NCBI RefSeq assembly: GCF_015207755.1 | Contig: NZ_JADEWH010000010.1 | Coordinates: 1-64,000 of the forward strand | Source: Nodularia sp. LEGE 06071 | Lineage (GTDB): Bacteria > Cyanobacteriota > Cyanobacteriia > Cyanobacteriales > Nostocaceae | Direction: 5' to 3' | Length of the DNA: 64,000 nucleotides | Part shown: one piece after another, positions 26,909 to 36,025 of the stretch | How positions within the stretch are numbered: position 1 is the first letter of the stretch | How the letters are laid out: every line of letters starts with the position of its first letter | Translations under genes and position numbers: made by a program | The notes under the pieces: generated by a model | Told to the model about the DNA's origin: nothing | Databases searched by the model: none | What the model saw: only the letters and a program-made list of their open reading frames with translations

Positions 26909-29428
26909 ATGGAACACTGGCAATTTCTAATTCAGAAACAAGGCGATCGCTCTTGGCGTAACCTGGAATCGCCCAACTTAGAAATTTCGGAAGGTTGGTA
27001 CAGAGTCTTGGCTCGTTCTAACCTACGTAATACTGACGTGGAAATACGGATAACCCACTCCTCGATTCAAGAAATTCCCCCAAAGCGGCGAAGTGAAAAG
27101 CGATCGCACCGCACTAATGCCGAAGGTTTAATGGTGGTAATTCCTTTTACCCACCTGAAGCCGGGAATTTGGGAATTGCAATGCTCTGGGGATTTAATCT
27201 CAGATTTATTCGGTCAATCTTGGCAATACGGCATCTATTTACAAGTATTGTCTCAAGAATCTACTCAGATATGGGGACAATGGCACAGGGGCGAAAATGT
27301 AGCCTCAAATGTAGCTCAGTATCGAGATAGTACTGAGAACGGCAACCAGAAATCCGTTATTCCACCAGAACCTCAGCCTACTCTCAAAAGCGACCCAGAT
27401 TCCAGCGATTTATTAACTGAAGCCGTCACGGACGACGCAGTGATCGATCAGCCTGTTAGCCCAGTTGGCCTCAAAGGTGAAACGGCGGAACAGATTTTAC
27501 AGAATTTAATCAATTTAGCTTTACCCACTTCTGAAACTTTGTTAGAGGATGGCAAAGTGGAGCAAACTTTAGCAACGAAACCACGGACACCACTATCGTT
27601 GACTTTAGATCGGGAAACCTATATTGCTTATTGGGGAGAAATAGCTGTCATTCATGGGCTAGTAGAGCTACAAGAACAGAGCAATCAAGCCGGTGAAATT
27701 CCATACCCAGAAACTCTTTATGCTTTGGAATTACTAATTGATCTGCGATCGCCTTTAAGCTCAGAAATTTTAACCCAAGTTCGGCAGCCTTTACCAAACA
27801 GCTCGTTGCCCATTACCATCAGCTCGACCATTGATATTCCCCTGAATTGTGAATCTAAGCTAATTTTGGCAGATATCATTTTGTATGGCGCACTCACTGA
27901 ATTGGGTGAAGTCATACCATTAGCGACTAAATCTTTTACAATTACAGCAGATGTCACAGAATTGCTGGCAATCACAGCCGCAGCTAGATTTAATCAAGAA
28001 AATTTATTAGATCAGCCCATAGAAGCAGCAACAGAGCCAGAACCATCTTTAAGCATTGATTTAGGACTTTTCAATCTGGCTAAAACTGCACAAACAGACT
28101 CGGCTCAATCTATTCAAATTTCCCTCAACAAGTCACTACCGCCGCAACTTCACCGCGAAAAACTAGCAGCCGCCTCTTTACGAGTGTCTCACCTAAATAA
28201 ATTAGCCGATTCTCCTTGGCCGCAACTACCAAAGCTACCGGAAAACCAAAATACTGGTAAAGGTTTAGCCACTGCTGATGTAGTTACAGAATCTTCTATA
28301 GATGAAAAGCTAGTCGAGAAAACCGAGAATATCGCCCCCATTAACTTAGCTCAACTGGTGATTCGACATCATCGTTTGGGGATGCTGCACAACAGTTTTC
28401 GTTATTTGAAACGTCTGAAAGTTGTACCTGATCAATCGGAGGAACTCCAAGACGATACAGCAGAGGCGTTGTTACTTACAGCTGCTGAGGATTCCCCGCA
28501 GATAGATACAGATGAATTAGTGACTGATGATGCAGAGTTCCAGGATGACTCAGAAGCAGCAGGATCTCTTTCCCCAGATTTAGAATTAAATGCAGACGCT
28601 CATCTCTATTCATCGCCTTTGATTAGAAAGTGGACACAAAGCAAAGGATATTCCCTACCTGATTCGATTATTGAGATTTTAGATCAGCAGAAATTACCCG
28701 ATGAGCCGGTTCCACCTTCAACTGAAATTGTGGAAATTAACTCATTATTAGACCTAAAACTGGAAACGGATATCGCCGCCGATCAGATAACGGATAGTGC
28801 TGTGGAAATAGAGGAGACGGAAATCTTAGCACAGCCAGAAGCAGAAAATATTTCAGTACAAATTGCTCTACCCTCTCCAGATTCAGAATTACCGCCTGCG
28901 GATGATCTCACAACACCTCCGCCTTGGTTGACACAAGAATTTGTTATAGAAGATACATATAGTGAACCGACGGTGGATCTGATAGACAGCCATTCCTCTG
29001 CACAGAAGGAGGAACCAATCTCAGATTTATCCCATACTCCACTGATGTCAGGGCAAATTGTTGAACCTTTGCCAGTTCCGCAATTACACGTTCCAGATGG
29101 TGAACTCATTGCTGGGACTTCTGTCAGGGTGAGGGTAGAACTACCTGTGGTATCCCCGGAAATAGTTGTCAAGTTATGGGTGGAAGATTGCCAAACTCGC
29201 TGGTTGTTAGATGGCCCCCATTTGCTCACAGACTTGCTACCTAACTCTTTGGGGTGTTTGGACGTGATCACGCAATTCAATATTCCCTTTGGCTGCTTGG
29301 AAATTCGCTTGGAGGCGATCGCATTTAATCAGGCTACCCAACAAGAAAGTCACAAAGCCACAGTGGTGCGGAGTGTGATTCCGCCAGACTTGCCGAATTT
29401 GCGGCTTGATGAATTACTGGGGATTTGA
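26909..29428 (+). CDS. Large cyanobacterial protein of unknown function
   Basis: 839 residues, acidic, without signal peptide or membrane helix. Residues 1-130 form a beta-rich module (MEHWQFLIQKQGDRSWRNLE opening; GIWELQCSGDLIS). A second beta-rich module lies near 215-350 (LSLTLDRETYIAYWGEIAVI). Residues 350-730 are low-complexity with many Glu, Asp and Pro. The C-terminus (ASVRVRVELP-like, VKLWVEDCQTRWLLDGP) is again Ig-like. It lies 151 bp after the MotB-like gene, so it may be a separate unit. Family not recognised. Confidence 0.7.
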   Translation: MEHWQFLIQKQGDRSWRNLESPNLEISEGWYRVLARSNLRNTDVEIRITHSSIQEIPPKRRSEKRSHRTNAEGLMVVIPFTHLKPGIWELQCSGDLISDLFGQSWQYGIYLQVLSQESTQIWGQWHRGENVASNVAQYRDSTENGNQKSVIPPEPQPTLKSDPDSSDLLTEAVTDDAVIDQPVSPVGLKGETAEQILQNLINLALPTSETLLEDGKVEQTLATKPRTPLSLTLDRETYIAYWGEIAVIHGLVELQEQSNQAGEIPYPETLYALELLIDLRSPLSSEILTQVRQPLPNSSLPITISSTIDIPLNCESKLILADIILYGALTELGEVIPLATKSFTITADVTELLAITAAARFNQENLLDQPIEAATEPEPSLSIDLGLFNLAKTAQTDSAQSIQISLNKSLPPQLHREKLAAASLRVSHLNKLADSPWPQLPKLPENQNTGKGLATADVVTESSIDEKLVEKTENIAPINLAQLVIRHHRLGMLHNSFRYLKRLKVVPDQSEELQDDTAEALLLTAAEDSPQIDTDELVTDDAEFQDDSEAAGSLSPDLELNADAHLYSSPLIRKWTQSKGYSLPDSIIEILDQQKLPDEPVPPSTEIVEINSLLDLKLETDIAADQITDSAVEIEETEILAQPEAENISVQIALPSPDSELPPADDLTTPPPWLTQEFVIEDTYSEPTVDLIDSHSSAQKEEPISDLSHTPLMSGQIVEPLPVPQLHVPDGELIAGTSVRVRVELPVVSPEIVVKLWVEDCQTRWLLDGPHLLTDLLPNSLGCLDVITQFNIPFGCLEIRLEAIAFNQATQQESHKATVVRSVIPPDLPNLRLDELLGI

Positions 29429-29539
29429 ACATCTCACACCAGAGTTGTGTTAATAATTTTGAGAATTTAAAAAATCAGGCGAAATTTGCAGTAAGCTCGT
29501 TTTCGAGGATTGTCTAATTATTCAATAGGAAACTTAACT

Positions 29540-29650
29540 ATGGCAGCTTCATTTTTGCCTTCTATCTTGGTTCCTCTGACTGGTCTAGTTTTTCCAGCAG
29601 TGACCATGGCGTTTTTGTTGTTATACATCGAACGCGATGATATCAGCTAA
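29540..29650 (+). CDS. psaI: Photosystem I subunit VIII (PsaI)
   Basis: 36 residues: [20 protein letters not shown], then [16 protein letters not shown]. One membrane helix with the PsaI ending LYIER. PsaI helps hold PsaL and stabilise PSI trimers or tetramers. The ATG is preceded by AATAGGAAACTTAACT. It lies near the psbEFLJ block on the opposite strand. Confidence 0.85.
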   Translation: MAASFLPSILVPLTGLVFPAVTMAFLLLYIERDDIS

Positions 29651-29664
29651 TTAGTTGATTAACT

Positions 29665-29687
29665 TCCCACGTCTTCCTGGCGTGGGA
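29665..29687 (+). terminator. Hairpin after psaI
   Basis: Stem TCCCACG/CGTGGGA (29665-29671 with 29681-29687), 15 bp after the psaI stop. No strong T-run follows, so termination is probable but not certain. Confidence 0.5.
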
Positions 29688-29694
29688 TTCGCGT

Positions 29695-30141
29695 TTAAAT
29701 GATTTGGTATAAAACCGCATCTACTATATTCCAACTCATTCCTAGTAGACAAAGTATTCCCACTGCATACGCAAAAAATCGCCAAGGTTGCAAGCCGATC
29801 AGATACATCAAGGTATGAAGTATCCGCGCGACTGTGAAGGTAGAAAACAGCTAAATTGCAGCCCCAGGCGATGCTTCGGTTAGCACATAGGCTATTCCCA
29901 GACCAATAAATATGGGAATGTTCTCCAAGTCATTCAGCCAAGCTTTAGTCGCTCGTTGGACTTGTGGTAAATCCTCCTTGGCGGGCGGCTGATTGAATAC
30001 TGCGGAGTCTTCTGGGTTGACAAACTCACGTCTGCTGATCCGATAAAATCCTTGATAAGCTGAAAGCGCAAACATTTTCAGAAATAGTGCGACAACGCAC
30101 AACGAATACCAGTGAAGAGCGGTTCCCATAGTTCCAAGCAT
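29695..30141 (-). pseudogene. MAPEG-family membrane protein, broken by an in-frame stop
   Basis: The frame from the ATG at 30141 codes 96 residues (including LHWYSLCVVALFLKMFALSA and DLENIPIFIGLGIAYVLTEA) and meets TAG at 29851-29853. The same frame continues with LFSTFTVARILHTLMYLIGL, then QPWRFFAYAVGILCLLGMSW, to TAA at 29695-29697. The R-x-x-H-T-x-x-Y and QPWR motifs after the stop are the conserved second half of MAPEG proteins (glutathione-linked membrane enzymes). Full length would be 148 residues, normal for the family. TGG to TAG is the simplest cause. Confidence 0.8.
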
Positions 30142-30314
30142 AGAGATTACCTGTTATTTGCTACTTACACGCTATCTTGCTTGAATGTAGTTACAGACAG
30201 ATATCATCTAAAATTACAAACCGCCTGTCTCTCAGAAACAAGCGGTTTGTTAATGCTAATTTTTAAACAATTGCCAGAAAATAAAGACTCAATCGTCTTC
30301 GGCTCCAGCTATTT

Positions 30315-30437
30315 TTACATTGAAGAACCGACTCCAGAGTAGGCTCCGTAAAAGAAAATACCTACGACTGTAATTACACCTAAACCTGCGATTGTAGCGA
30401 CAACCCACAGGGGAATTCTTCCACTTCCAGCAGACAC
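30315..30437 (-). CDS. psbJ: Photosystem II protein PsbJ
   Basis: 40 residues starting at GTG 30437: [20 protein letters not shown], then [20 protein letters not shown]. The start is set by GGAGGAG about 8 bases upstream. One thylakoid membrane helix. PsbJ sits by cytochrome b559 and affects electron flow from QA. Last gene of psbE-psbF-psbL-psbJ. Confidence 0.95.
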   Translation of the reverse strand: MSAGSGRIPLWVVATIAGLGVITVVGIFFYGAYSGVGSSM

Positions 30438-30508
30438 AGCTTTTCTCCTCCCTTAATAACAAATCAACACTGATTCAATAAACAAAGATTTACAACAGTC
30501 ATTCTCTG

Positions 30509-30628
30509 TTAGTTAAAGAAGTAACTGGAGAACAGAATTCCTAGAACAAAGACTAAAAGTAGTCCCAGGTATAGTGAAGTCCGGTTGAGTTCAACCGGTT
30601 GATTATTCGGATTGGGTGATCTATCCAT
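30509..30628 (-). CDS. psbL: Photosystem II protein PsbL
   Basis: 39 residues beginning [20 protein letters not shown] and ending SSYFFN, the classic PsbL sequence with one membrane helix. PsbL stabilises the PSII dimer and guards against back electron flow from QB. TAGGAGAAAATT precedes the ATG. It begins 10 bp after psbF. Confidence 0.96.
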   Translation of the reverse strand: MDRSPNPNNQPVELNRTSLYLGLLLVFVLGILFSSYFFN

Positions 30629-30637
30629 AATTTTCTC

Positions 30638-30775
30638 CTAGCGTTGAATAAACTGCATTGCGGCGATCGCGCCTAAAAAGAAGACGGAGGGTACACCCAA
30701 AGTATGAATTGCCAGCCATCTCACCGTAAAAATGGGATAGGAAACTGGTTGATTTATGTCATTTCCGCTAGTCAT
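30638..30775 (-). CDS. psbF: Cytochrome b559 beta subunit
   Basis: 45 residues: [20 protein letters not shown], then the membrane helix with the haem ligand H24 (LAIHTLGVP) and the end AAMQFIQR. With PsbE it binds one haem across two helices in PSII. Nine bp follow psbE. Confidence 0.97.
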   Translation of the reverse strand: MTSGNDINQPVSYPIFTVRWLAIHTLGVPSVFFLGAIAAMQFIQR

Positions 30776-30784
30776 GATCTCAAA

Positions 30785-31033
30785 CTACTTTCCGATAAAT
30801 TGTTCAACTTGCTGTTTAGCGCCAAAACGATCCTTCACAATCGGCACTTCCTGCCGTGTTTGTGTGTAGTATTCGTTGGGACGGGGTGTGCCGAAAGCAT
30901 CATAAGCCAGTCCAGTGCTGACAAATAGCCATCCGGCAATAAATAATGCTGGAATGGTGATACTGTGAATAACCCAGTAACGAATGCTGGTAATAATGTC
31001 CGAAAACGGACGTTCTCCAGTGGTACCTGACAT
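30785..31033 (-). CDS. psbE: Cytochrome b559 alpha subunit
   Basis: 82 residues. The membrane helix starts [20 protein letters not shown] with haem ligand H23, followed by the lumenal tail [19 protein letters not shown]. Essential for PSII assembly and photoprotection. First gene of the four-gene psbEFLJ operon on the minus strand, which itself follows ycf48 and rubA. Confidence 0.98.
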   Translation of the reverse strand: MSGTTGERPFSDIITSIRYWVIHSITIPALFIAGWLFVSTGLAYDAFGTPRPNEYYTQTRQEVPIVKDRFGAKQQVEQFIGK

Positions 31034-31151
31034 TTAGATTCCTACCTTCACAAAGAATGTTATTGTCTATTATCCTACAAAGTTTAGAAAGAGTTACAAG
31101 TTGCAACGACCTTCTCAGAAATCAGAGCGAATACTGAAGCCAATCATCCCA

Positions 31152-32162
31152 CTAAGCTGCCTCTTGTGAGGAAGTTTTAGCAATATTTGGTTGGTATTTT
31201 AACAAAATGCCGCGATCGCCGATCACAAATCCCTGATCCGGATTGAAGAACACAACTTTGTACAAATTAGCTGCGACTCCTTCCACATCACGATCTTTTT
31301 CCCAAGTTTGACCACCGTCAGGGCTTAACAATAAATTACCGCTACCGCCACCTATCCAAAGTTCATTGGGAGTGCGATAAGCCAAATCAAGTAAACCCCA
31401 GCTAGTAGCCAACTCAGGATTTTGCGGTTCTTGCCACTCTTCAGGATTTGTGGGGTCGCTAAACTGCACCTGACCCCCTCGTGCGAGCAACCACAACTGC
31501 CCATTGTCAGCAAAACCCATATTTTCTAAGCGTCGAGAATTATTGCGGTTATGGGGTTCCCAAGTACTTTGTCCTGGTTCCCAAGTGGAATAGAAACTAC
31601 CCTTAGCCGAAACAGCAACATATTTGCCATCAGGCGAGCGTTCCATATTCCGCACCACACCAACGGCTCCCTCTACCTGAGCTTTCCAATTGATCCCGCC
31701 GTCTTCAGTTCTATATATCGCTCCCACATCGGTAGCCATTTCCGCCGAATTCTCTCCCAAAGCATAAATAGCGATGGGATTACCAGGTAGCTTTTCGCTT
31801 AGAGCAATGCGTGTCCAAGAACTACCTTCATCAGTGGTATGCAACAGTAGTGAAGGTTCACCTAAAATCCAGCCTTCTTGACCAGAGAAACTTACTGAGT
31901 CAAAGCGAGACTTAAGATCATTCAGTGCCAATGTCAGGGGTTGCCAAGTATCACCACCATCATTTGTTTCCAAAAGGGTAGCATCGCTACCTACGAGAAA
32001 ACCATGCTGAGGGTTATCAGTAAAGGCAATATCCAGCAGCTTCGAGTCTGTTGGCACAGAAATAATCGCCCAAGGGTTGGAGACGGTAGAGGGGACTTTG
32101 CTACAACCTATACACAAGAAAACTACTATCAACAAGGCAAATACTCTCTGCCAACTTTTCAT
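31152..32162 (-). CDS. ycf48: Photosynthesis system II assembly factor Ycf48/HCF136
   Basis: 336 residues from MKSWQRVFALLIVVF at 32162; two earlier in-frame ATGs (32171, 32180) are also possible. The lipobox LCIGC indicates a lumenal lipoprotein. The mature part is a seven-bladed propeller with BNR-like repeats such as NDGGDTWQPL, EDGGINWKAQ and PDGGQTWEKD. Ycf48 binds pre-D1 during PSII assembly and repair. Upstream of psbEFLJ and downstream of rubA on the same strand. Confidence 0.95.
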   Translation of the reverse strand: MKSWQRVFALLIVVFLCIGCSKVPSTVSNPWAIISVPTDSKLLDIAFTDNPQHGFLVGSDATLLETNDGGDTWQPLTLALNDLKSRFDSVSFSGQEGWILGEPSLLLHTTDEGSSWTRIALSEKLPGNPIAIYALGENSAEMATDVGAIYRTEDGGINWKAQVEGAVGVVRNMERSPDGKYVAVSAKGSFYSTWEPGQSTWEPHNRNNSRRLENMGFADNGQLWLLARGGQVQFSDPTNPEEWQEPQNPELATSWGLLDLAYRTPNELWIGGGSGNLLLSPDGGQTWEKDRDVEGVAANLYKVVFFNPDQGFVIGDRGILLKYQPNIAKTSSQEAA

Positions 32163-32261
32163 AATACCCATTGAATGCATCAGTATTTTTGACTTTTTTC
32201 TAAATTTTTCATCTTAATGGCGATCGCTGCCCTCTAAACCTGTTAAAAAAGATAACGGGTC

Positions 32262-32609
32262 TTATTGTAAGCCGTAGAGACTGATAAAAAACAAGAATCC
32301 AAGAGCTAAAGCCCCAAAAATCAGGATATTTTTTTGCCCTGGTGTCAGCCGATTAACACCCAGACCATAACCAAGATTTTCTTTAAAACCCGATACCGTA
32401 CCAGCAGGGCCAATATTGGCGAAAGCCGTCTTCTTGGCAGTACAGACTGGACAACGCCAAGTTATGGGCAGTTCAGCAAAGGGGGTTTCTGGATCAATAT
32501 TATGGCTATCGTCTCCCTTCTCAGGTTCGTAAACATAACCACAGGCACGGCATTCATAACGGTCTAATGCCGGAGTTTCAACAGCTTGTTCGCTAGCTTG
32601 TTCGCTCAT
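32262..32609 (-). CDS. rubA: Membrane-anchored rubredoxin RubA
   Basis: 115 residues from MSEQASEQ at 32609, with GAGG upstream; the earlier in-frame start is unsupported. Iron ligands are C20-x-x-C23 ([12 protein letters not shown]) and C53-x-x-C56 (WRCPVC). A C-terminal membrane helix ([20 protein letters not shown]) anchors it in the thylakoid. RubA is required for photosystem assembly; the order rubA-ycf48-psbEFLJ is widespread in cyanobacteria and algae. Confidence 0.95.
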   Translation of the reverse strand: MSEQASEQAVETPALDRYECRACGYVYEPEKGDDSHNIDPETPFAELPITWRCPVCTAKKTAFANIGPAGTVSGFKENLGYGLGVNRLTPGQKNILIFGALALGFLFFISLYGLQ

Positions 32610-32693
32610 GGCTAAATCCTCACAGAGGAGAAATATTAAATATACGTTACAAATTATGACATAACTGTGAGACTTTTCTATCACTAATCCCAA

Positions 32694-33023
32694 AGTTATC
32701 CTGGACGTAATTAGAAATTACACATTAAAAAAGCAGACCATACAAGCTTCTGGAGAATTTTCTTGATTTTACTGGCATCATCCTGTAGTAGCCAATTCGA
32801 TCATCTAGAAAAATTATGCATATATTGACATAAACTAGTTATTATGGTTCAATTTCGTCGTCAAGCAAATAATTAGCCAAAAAATTTGTCTGTAATCAAT
32901 AATTAGGCAGATTAAATCAAGGTCTATGTCACTGCAATAGTTAGCAGTAAGATTTGTTTAGTTTCTCCTAAACATTTTAATCAGCTTGCGTGAAAATTTA
33001 CTCAACCAGGGGATGGCAATTTT
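32694..33023. other. Divergent spacer between rubA and a glycosyltransferase gene
   Basis: 330 bp, AT-rich, with no gene visible. It should hold promoters for rubA (minus) and for the plus-strand gene; I cannot assign specific boxes with confidence. Confidence 0.5.
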
Positions 33024-33986
33024 ATGACAAAGCCTCAGCTTTCTATCATTATCCCCATGAGGGGAGGTGTTCAAAACTCCTGGCTACAAGAACTGTTAAA
33101 AATCCGAGGTAATGCTGAATTTATTTTGGTTTATCCACCTCATGTCCCTTTTATACCGATTACTGAGCCTCGTTTACGCCAAATTACAAGTCCTTTGCAG
33201 GGAGAAGTCATTCAAAGAGTTACAGCTTTGCTAAATGCAGCAGGTGAATATGTTCTTTCCATTAACTGTGATGAGTATCTTCATCCGAATATTGTAGAAA
33301 TTGCCGAAGATTATTTTAGTAACTTTCCTGATAGTTATTTTTTTAGATTAAAACAAGTAGATTTTCCCTTTGGTGAAGTACTCGTTGATCAGCCCTGGGC
33401 TTCCCTGAATAATATTAAAGATATCGAAATAAACAAACCTAATACAGAAAAAACGTACTCTCAATCAGAAAAGGAATATACGATGCGAGAGATTCCCATT
33501 GTTCCTTTAAATAATAAACCGGACTTTCTGGGATTTTTTACAGGACGTAAAGATCATTTAGGCGGCCATCAAGAAAACTTTGACAAAAAAGTCTGGAAAA
33601 ATGAATTAGTTCAGGAAACGCTAAAAGGTATTGTCCCCACTTTTACTATCTTTGGTCCATTGAAATATATTCCCTTTTGGACAGCCGATAGATTAATGGG
33701 ATTATCTGTACAGGCAAAATTTTTTGAGCCTGGGAAAATAGCAGGTCATTGGCTATCATCTCCAGAACAACTTCGCACTGAAAACAATCCTCCAAACTAC
33801 CCCAGAAAAAATCGCCGTTACGTATTATCTGAGTTGTCAATACTCAGGCAATTCCCAGGTTTTGGTTATATCTGGAACTTGGTAGTATTTGATAAAGGAG
33901 GCATTTTTATGATTTGGTATCCTAGAGATACACTTAAAAGTCTTGCTGAAAAACTAGGTCTCAATAAACCTAATGTTTCCCAGTAA
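33024..33986 (+). CDS. Glycosyltransferase family 2-like protein
   Basis: 320 residues. The GT-A fold opens with PQLSIIIPMRGGVQNSWLQE and has a possible acid motif SINCDEYLHPNIVE near residue 80-95. No signal peptide. The DHLGGHQEN and GHWLSSPEQL segments fit an unusual subgroup. The next genes are ndhCKJ, unrelated. Substrate unknown; a role in cell-surface glycan is inferred. Confidence 0.65.
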   Translation: MTKPQLSIIIPMRGGVQNSWLQELLKIRGNAEFILVYPPHVPFIPITEPRLRQITSPLQGEVIQRVTALLNAAGEYVLSINCDEYLHPNIVEIAEDYFSNFPDSYFFRLKQVDFPFGEVLVDQPWASLNNIKDIEINKPNTEKTYSQSEKEYTMREIPIVPLNNKPDFLGFFTGRKDHLGGHQENFDKKVWKNELVQETLKGIVPTFTIFGPLKYIPFWTADRLMGLSVQAKFFEPGKIAGHWLSSPEQLRTENNPPNYPRKNRRYVLSELSILRQFPGFGYIWNLVVFDKGGIFMIWYPRDTLKSLAEKLGLNKPNVSQ

Positions 33987-34106
33987 ATAGCGATGAGACT
34001 TTGACCTCATGGAGAATAAGACCCACACACTACCATCAGTGTGTCTATTTCCACGATTTCAGAACAGCCTTAAAGATATAATGTAAAAGAACATTGTCCA
34101 TGTATG

Positions 34107-34192
34107 TCAGTGAACAGCAAACAGCGAATACTATCTCTAGTTTAGTGAAAAGTTATCAAGTAATTAAACCGATAACTATTCGTTGTTCACTG
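34107..34192. repeat. Inverted repeat upstream of ndhC
   Basis: GTCAGTGAACA (34107-34117) is the reverse complement of TGTTCACTGAC (34182-34192). It could form a large hairpin before ndhC or be a remnant of a small insertion. Function unknown. Confidence 0.5.
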
Positions 34193-34232
34193 ACAACTGA
34201 TCCCCTTACACCATAAGCGGTAGATATTCATT

Positions 34233-34595
34233 GTGTTTGTCCTCAGCGGTTACGAATACCTTCTAGGCTTCTTCATCATCTGTAGCCTAGTTCCTGCCCT
34301 TGCACTTTCAGCCTCCAAGCTCCTGCGACCCAGAGGTAACAGCCTAGAACGGCTCACTACATACGAATCTGGCATGGAACCAATTGGGGGAGCCTGGATT
34401 CAGTTCAATATTCGCTACTATATGTTTGCTCTCGTCTTCGTCGTCTTTGATGTGGAGACTGTATTCTTGTACCCTTGGGCAGTGGCCTTCCACCGTCTGG
34501 GGCTTTTGGCATTCATTGAAGCCTTAGTTTTCATTGCAATTCTTGTAGTTGCCCTAGTCTACGCATGGCGTAAAGGAGCGTTGGAATGGTCTTGA
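34233..34595 (+). CDS. ndhC: NAD(P)H-quinone oxidoreductase subunit 3
   Basis: 120 residues from a GTG ([20 protein letters not shown]). Three membrane helices; the [20 protein letters not shown] loop is highly conserved. Part of the membrane arm of NDH-1, which drives cyclic electron flow, respiration and CO2 uptake in thylakoids. Overlaps ndhK by 10 bp. Confidence 0.96.
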   Translation: MFVLSGYEYLLGFFIICSLVPALALSASKLLRPRGNSLERLTTYESGMEPIGGAWIQFNIRYYMFALVFVVFDVETVFLYPWAVAFHRLGLLAFIEALVFIAILVVALVYAWRKGALEWS

Positions 34596-35323
34596 ATTCA
34601 AATTTAACAACCTCAGACAAAGAGCAAATCATCAACCCGGTGGAACGTCCCGCCATCACTCAGGATTTATCAGAAAACGTTATCCTGACCACAGTTGACG
34701 ACCTCTATAACTGGGCGAGGCTTTCGAGTTTGTGGCCTTTGTTGTTTGGTACAGCTTGCTGCTTTATTGAGTTTGCCGCTTTAATCGGCTCCCGGTTTGA
34801 TTTTGACCGTTTCGGTCTCATTCCCCGTTCTAGCCCCCGTCAAGCCGATTTAATTATTACAGCAGGGACAATTACCATGAAGATGGCACCTCAATTGGTG
34901 CGTCTTTATGAACAAATGCCGGAACCAAAGTATGTGATCGCTATGGGTGCTTGTACAATCACTGGTGGGATGTTTAGCATGGATTCTCCCACGGCTGTAC
35001 GTGGAGTTGATAAACTGATTCCTGTAGATGTTTACTTGCCTGGTTGTCCCCCCCGTCCAGAAGCGATTATCGACGCAATTATTAAATTGCGGAAAAAGAT
35101 AGCTAATGATTCTATGCAGGAACGGGGTCAACTGAAGCAAACCCACCGTTTCTACAGTACAACTCACAATCTCAAGCCTACGGAGCAAATTTTAACTGGT
35201 AAATATTTGCAGTCAGAAACTCGCTACACACCACCGAAAGAATTGACAGAAGCGATTGGTCTGCCAGTTCCACCTGCGCTGCTGACAGCAAAGACACAAG
35301 AGAAGGAGCAAAACCGTGGCTGA
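34586..35323 (+). CDS. ndhK: NAD(P)H-quinone oxidoreductase subunit K
   Basis: 245 residues. Ligands of cluster N2 are C58, C59 (GTACCFIEF), C123 (GACTITGG) and C154 ([10 protein letters not shown]). It is the peripheral-arm subunit handing electrons to plastoquinone. Overlaps with ndhC (10 bp) and ndhJ (8 bp) show a translationally coupled operon. Confidence 0.97.
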   Translation: MVLNSNLTTSDKEQIINPVERPAITQDLSENVILTTVDDLYNWARLSSLWPLLFGTACCFIEFAALIGSRFDFDRFGLIPRSSPRQADLIITAGTITMKMAPQLVRLYEQMPEPKYVIAMGACTITGGMFSMDSPTAVRGVDKLIPVDVYLPGCPPRPEAIIDAIIKLRKKIANDSMQERGQLKQTHRFYSTTHNLKPTEQILTGKYLQSETRYTPPKELTEAIGLPVPPALLTAKTQEKEQNRG

Positions 35324-35843
35324 AGAAGATTCCCAACCAGTACCAGCAGCAGAAGAGTCTCTGGTTAAAGCCGGACCGATTTCCCAATGGTTAACGGAAA
35401 ATGGTTTTGATCATGAGTCTTTGGCACCTGATAAGCTTGGGGTAGAAATCATTAAGGTGGAGTCAGATTTCTTGCTCCCTATCTCTACCGCCCTTTATGC
35501 TTACGGGTTTAATTATCTTCAGTTTCAATCTGGGATTGACCTTGGCCCAGGAGAGGATTTGGTCAGTGTCTATCACTTGATTAAAGTCGGTGATGATGCT
35601 GTTAAACCTGAAGAAATTCGGGTGAAGGTGTTCTTACCTCGTGAAAATCCCAGCGTGCCTTCAGTTTACTGGATCTGGAAAACCGCAGACTGGCAAGAAC
35701 GCGAAACTTACGATATGTTTGGCATTGTCTACGAAGGTCACCCGAATCTCAAGCGGATTTTGATGCCGGAAGATTGGGTGGGTTGGCCTTTGCGGAAGGA
35801 TTATATCTCGCCTGATTTCTACGAGTTGCAAGATGCTTATTAG
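35316..35843 (+). CDS. ndhJ: NAD(P)H-quinone oxidoreductase subunit J
   Basis: 175 residues from a GTG at 35316. [20 protein letters not shown] and [19 protein letters not shown] are the NuoC/NdhJ signature (30-kDa subunit). Completes ndhC-ndhK-ndhJ. Confidence 0.97.
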   Translation: MAEEDSQPVPAAEESLVKAGPISQWLTENGFDHESLAPDKLGVEIIKVESDFLLPISTALYAYGFNYLQFQSGIDLGPGEDLVSVYHLIKVGDDAVKPEEIRVKVFLPRENPSVPSVYWIWKTADWQERETYDMFGIVYEGHPNLKRILMPEDWVGWPLRKDYISPDFYELQDAY

Positions 35844-35889
35844 GTAGCGCTGAGTTTCAGCAGTGAGAATTTTGGTCAACTCACCTTAA

Positions 35890-36020
35890 CCCCTTTCCGA
35901 TATCGGAGAGGGGTAATGTTTTTTCAAGCCAAGGTTCGCTGAGGCAGAGTAATAAGAATAATGGTGGGTTACGCTGCGCTAACCCACCCTACAATTTTTG
36001 GGTAATTTATTTTTTGGGTT
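35890..36020. repeat. Hairpin and palindromic repeat after ndhJ
   Basis: CCCCTTTCCGATATCGGAGA then GGGG forms a hairpin (35890-35914), probable terminator of ndhCKJ. 35963-35992 (GGTGGGTTACGCTGCGCTAA then CCCACCCTAC) is an inverted copy of the palindrome at the cofG 3' end, and 35994-36020 repeats its flanking A/T-rich arm. Confidence 0.7.
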
Positions 36021-36025
36021 TTCCT

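Noticed and set aside
30112-30342. Plus-strand frame overlapping MAPEG and psbJ
   Set aside because: Antisense to psbJ and the MAPEG gene; no RBS.
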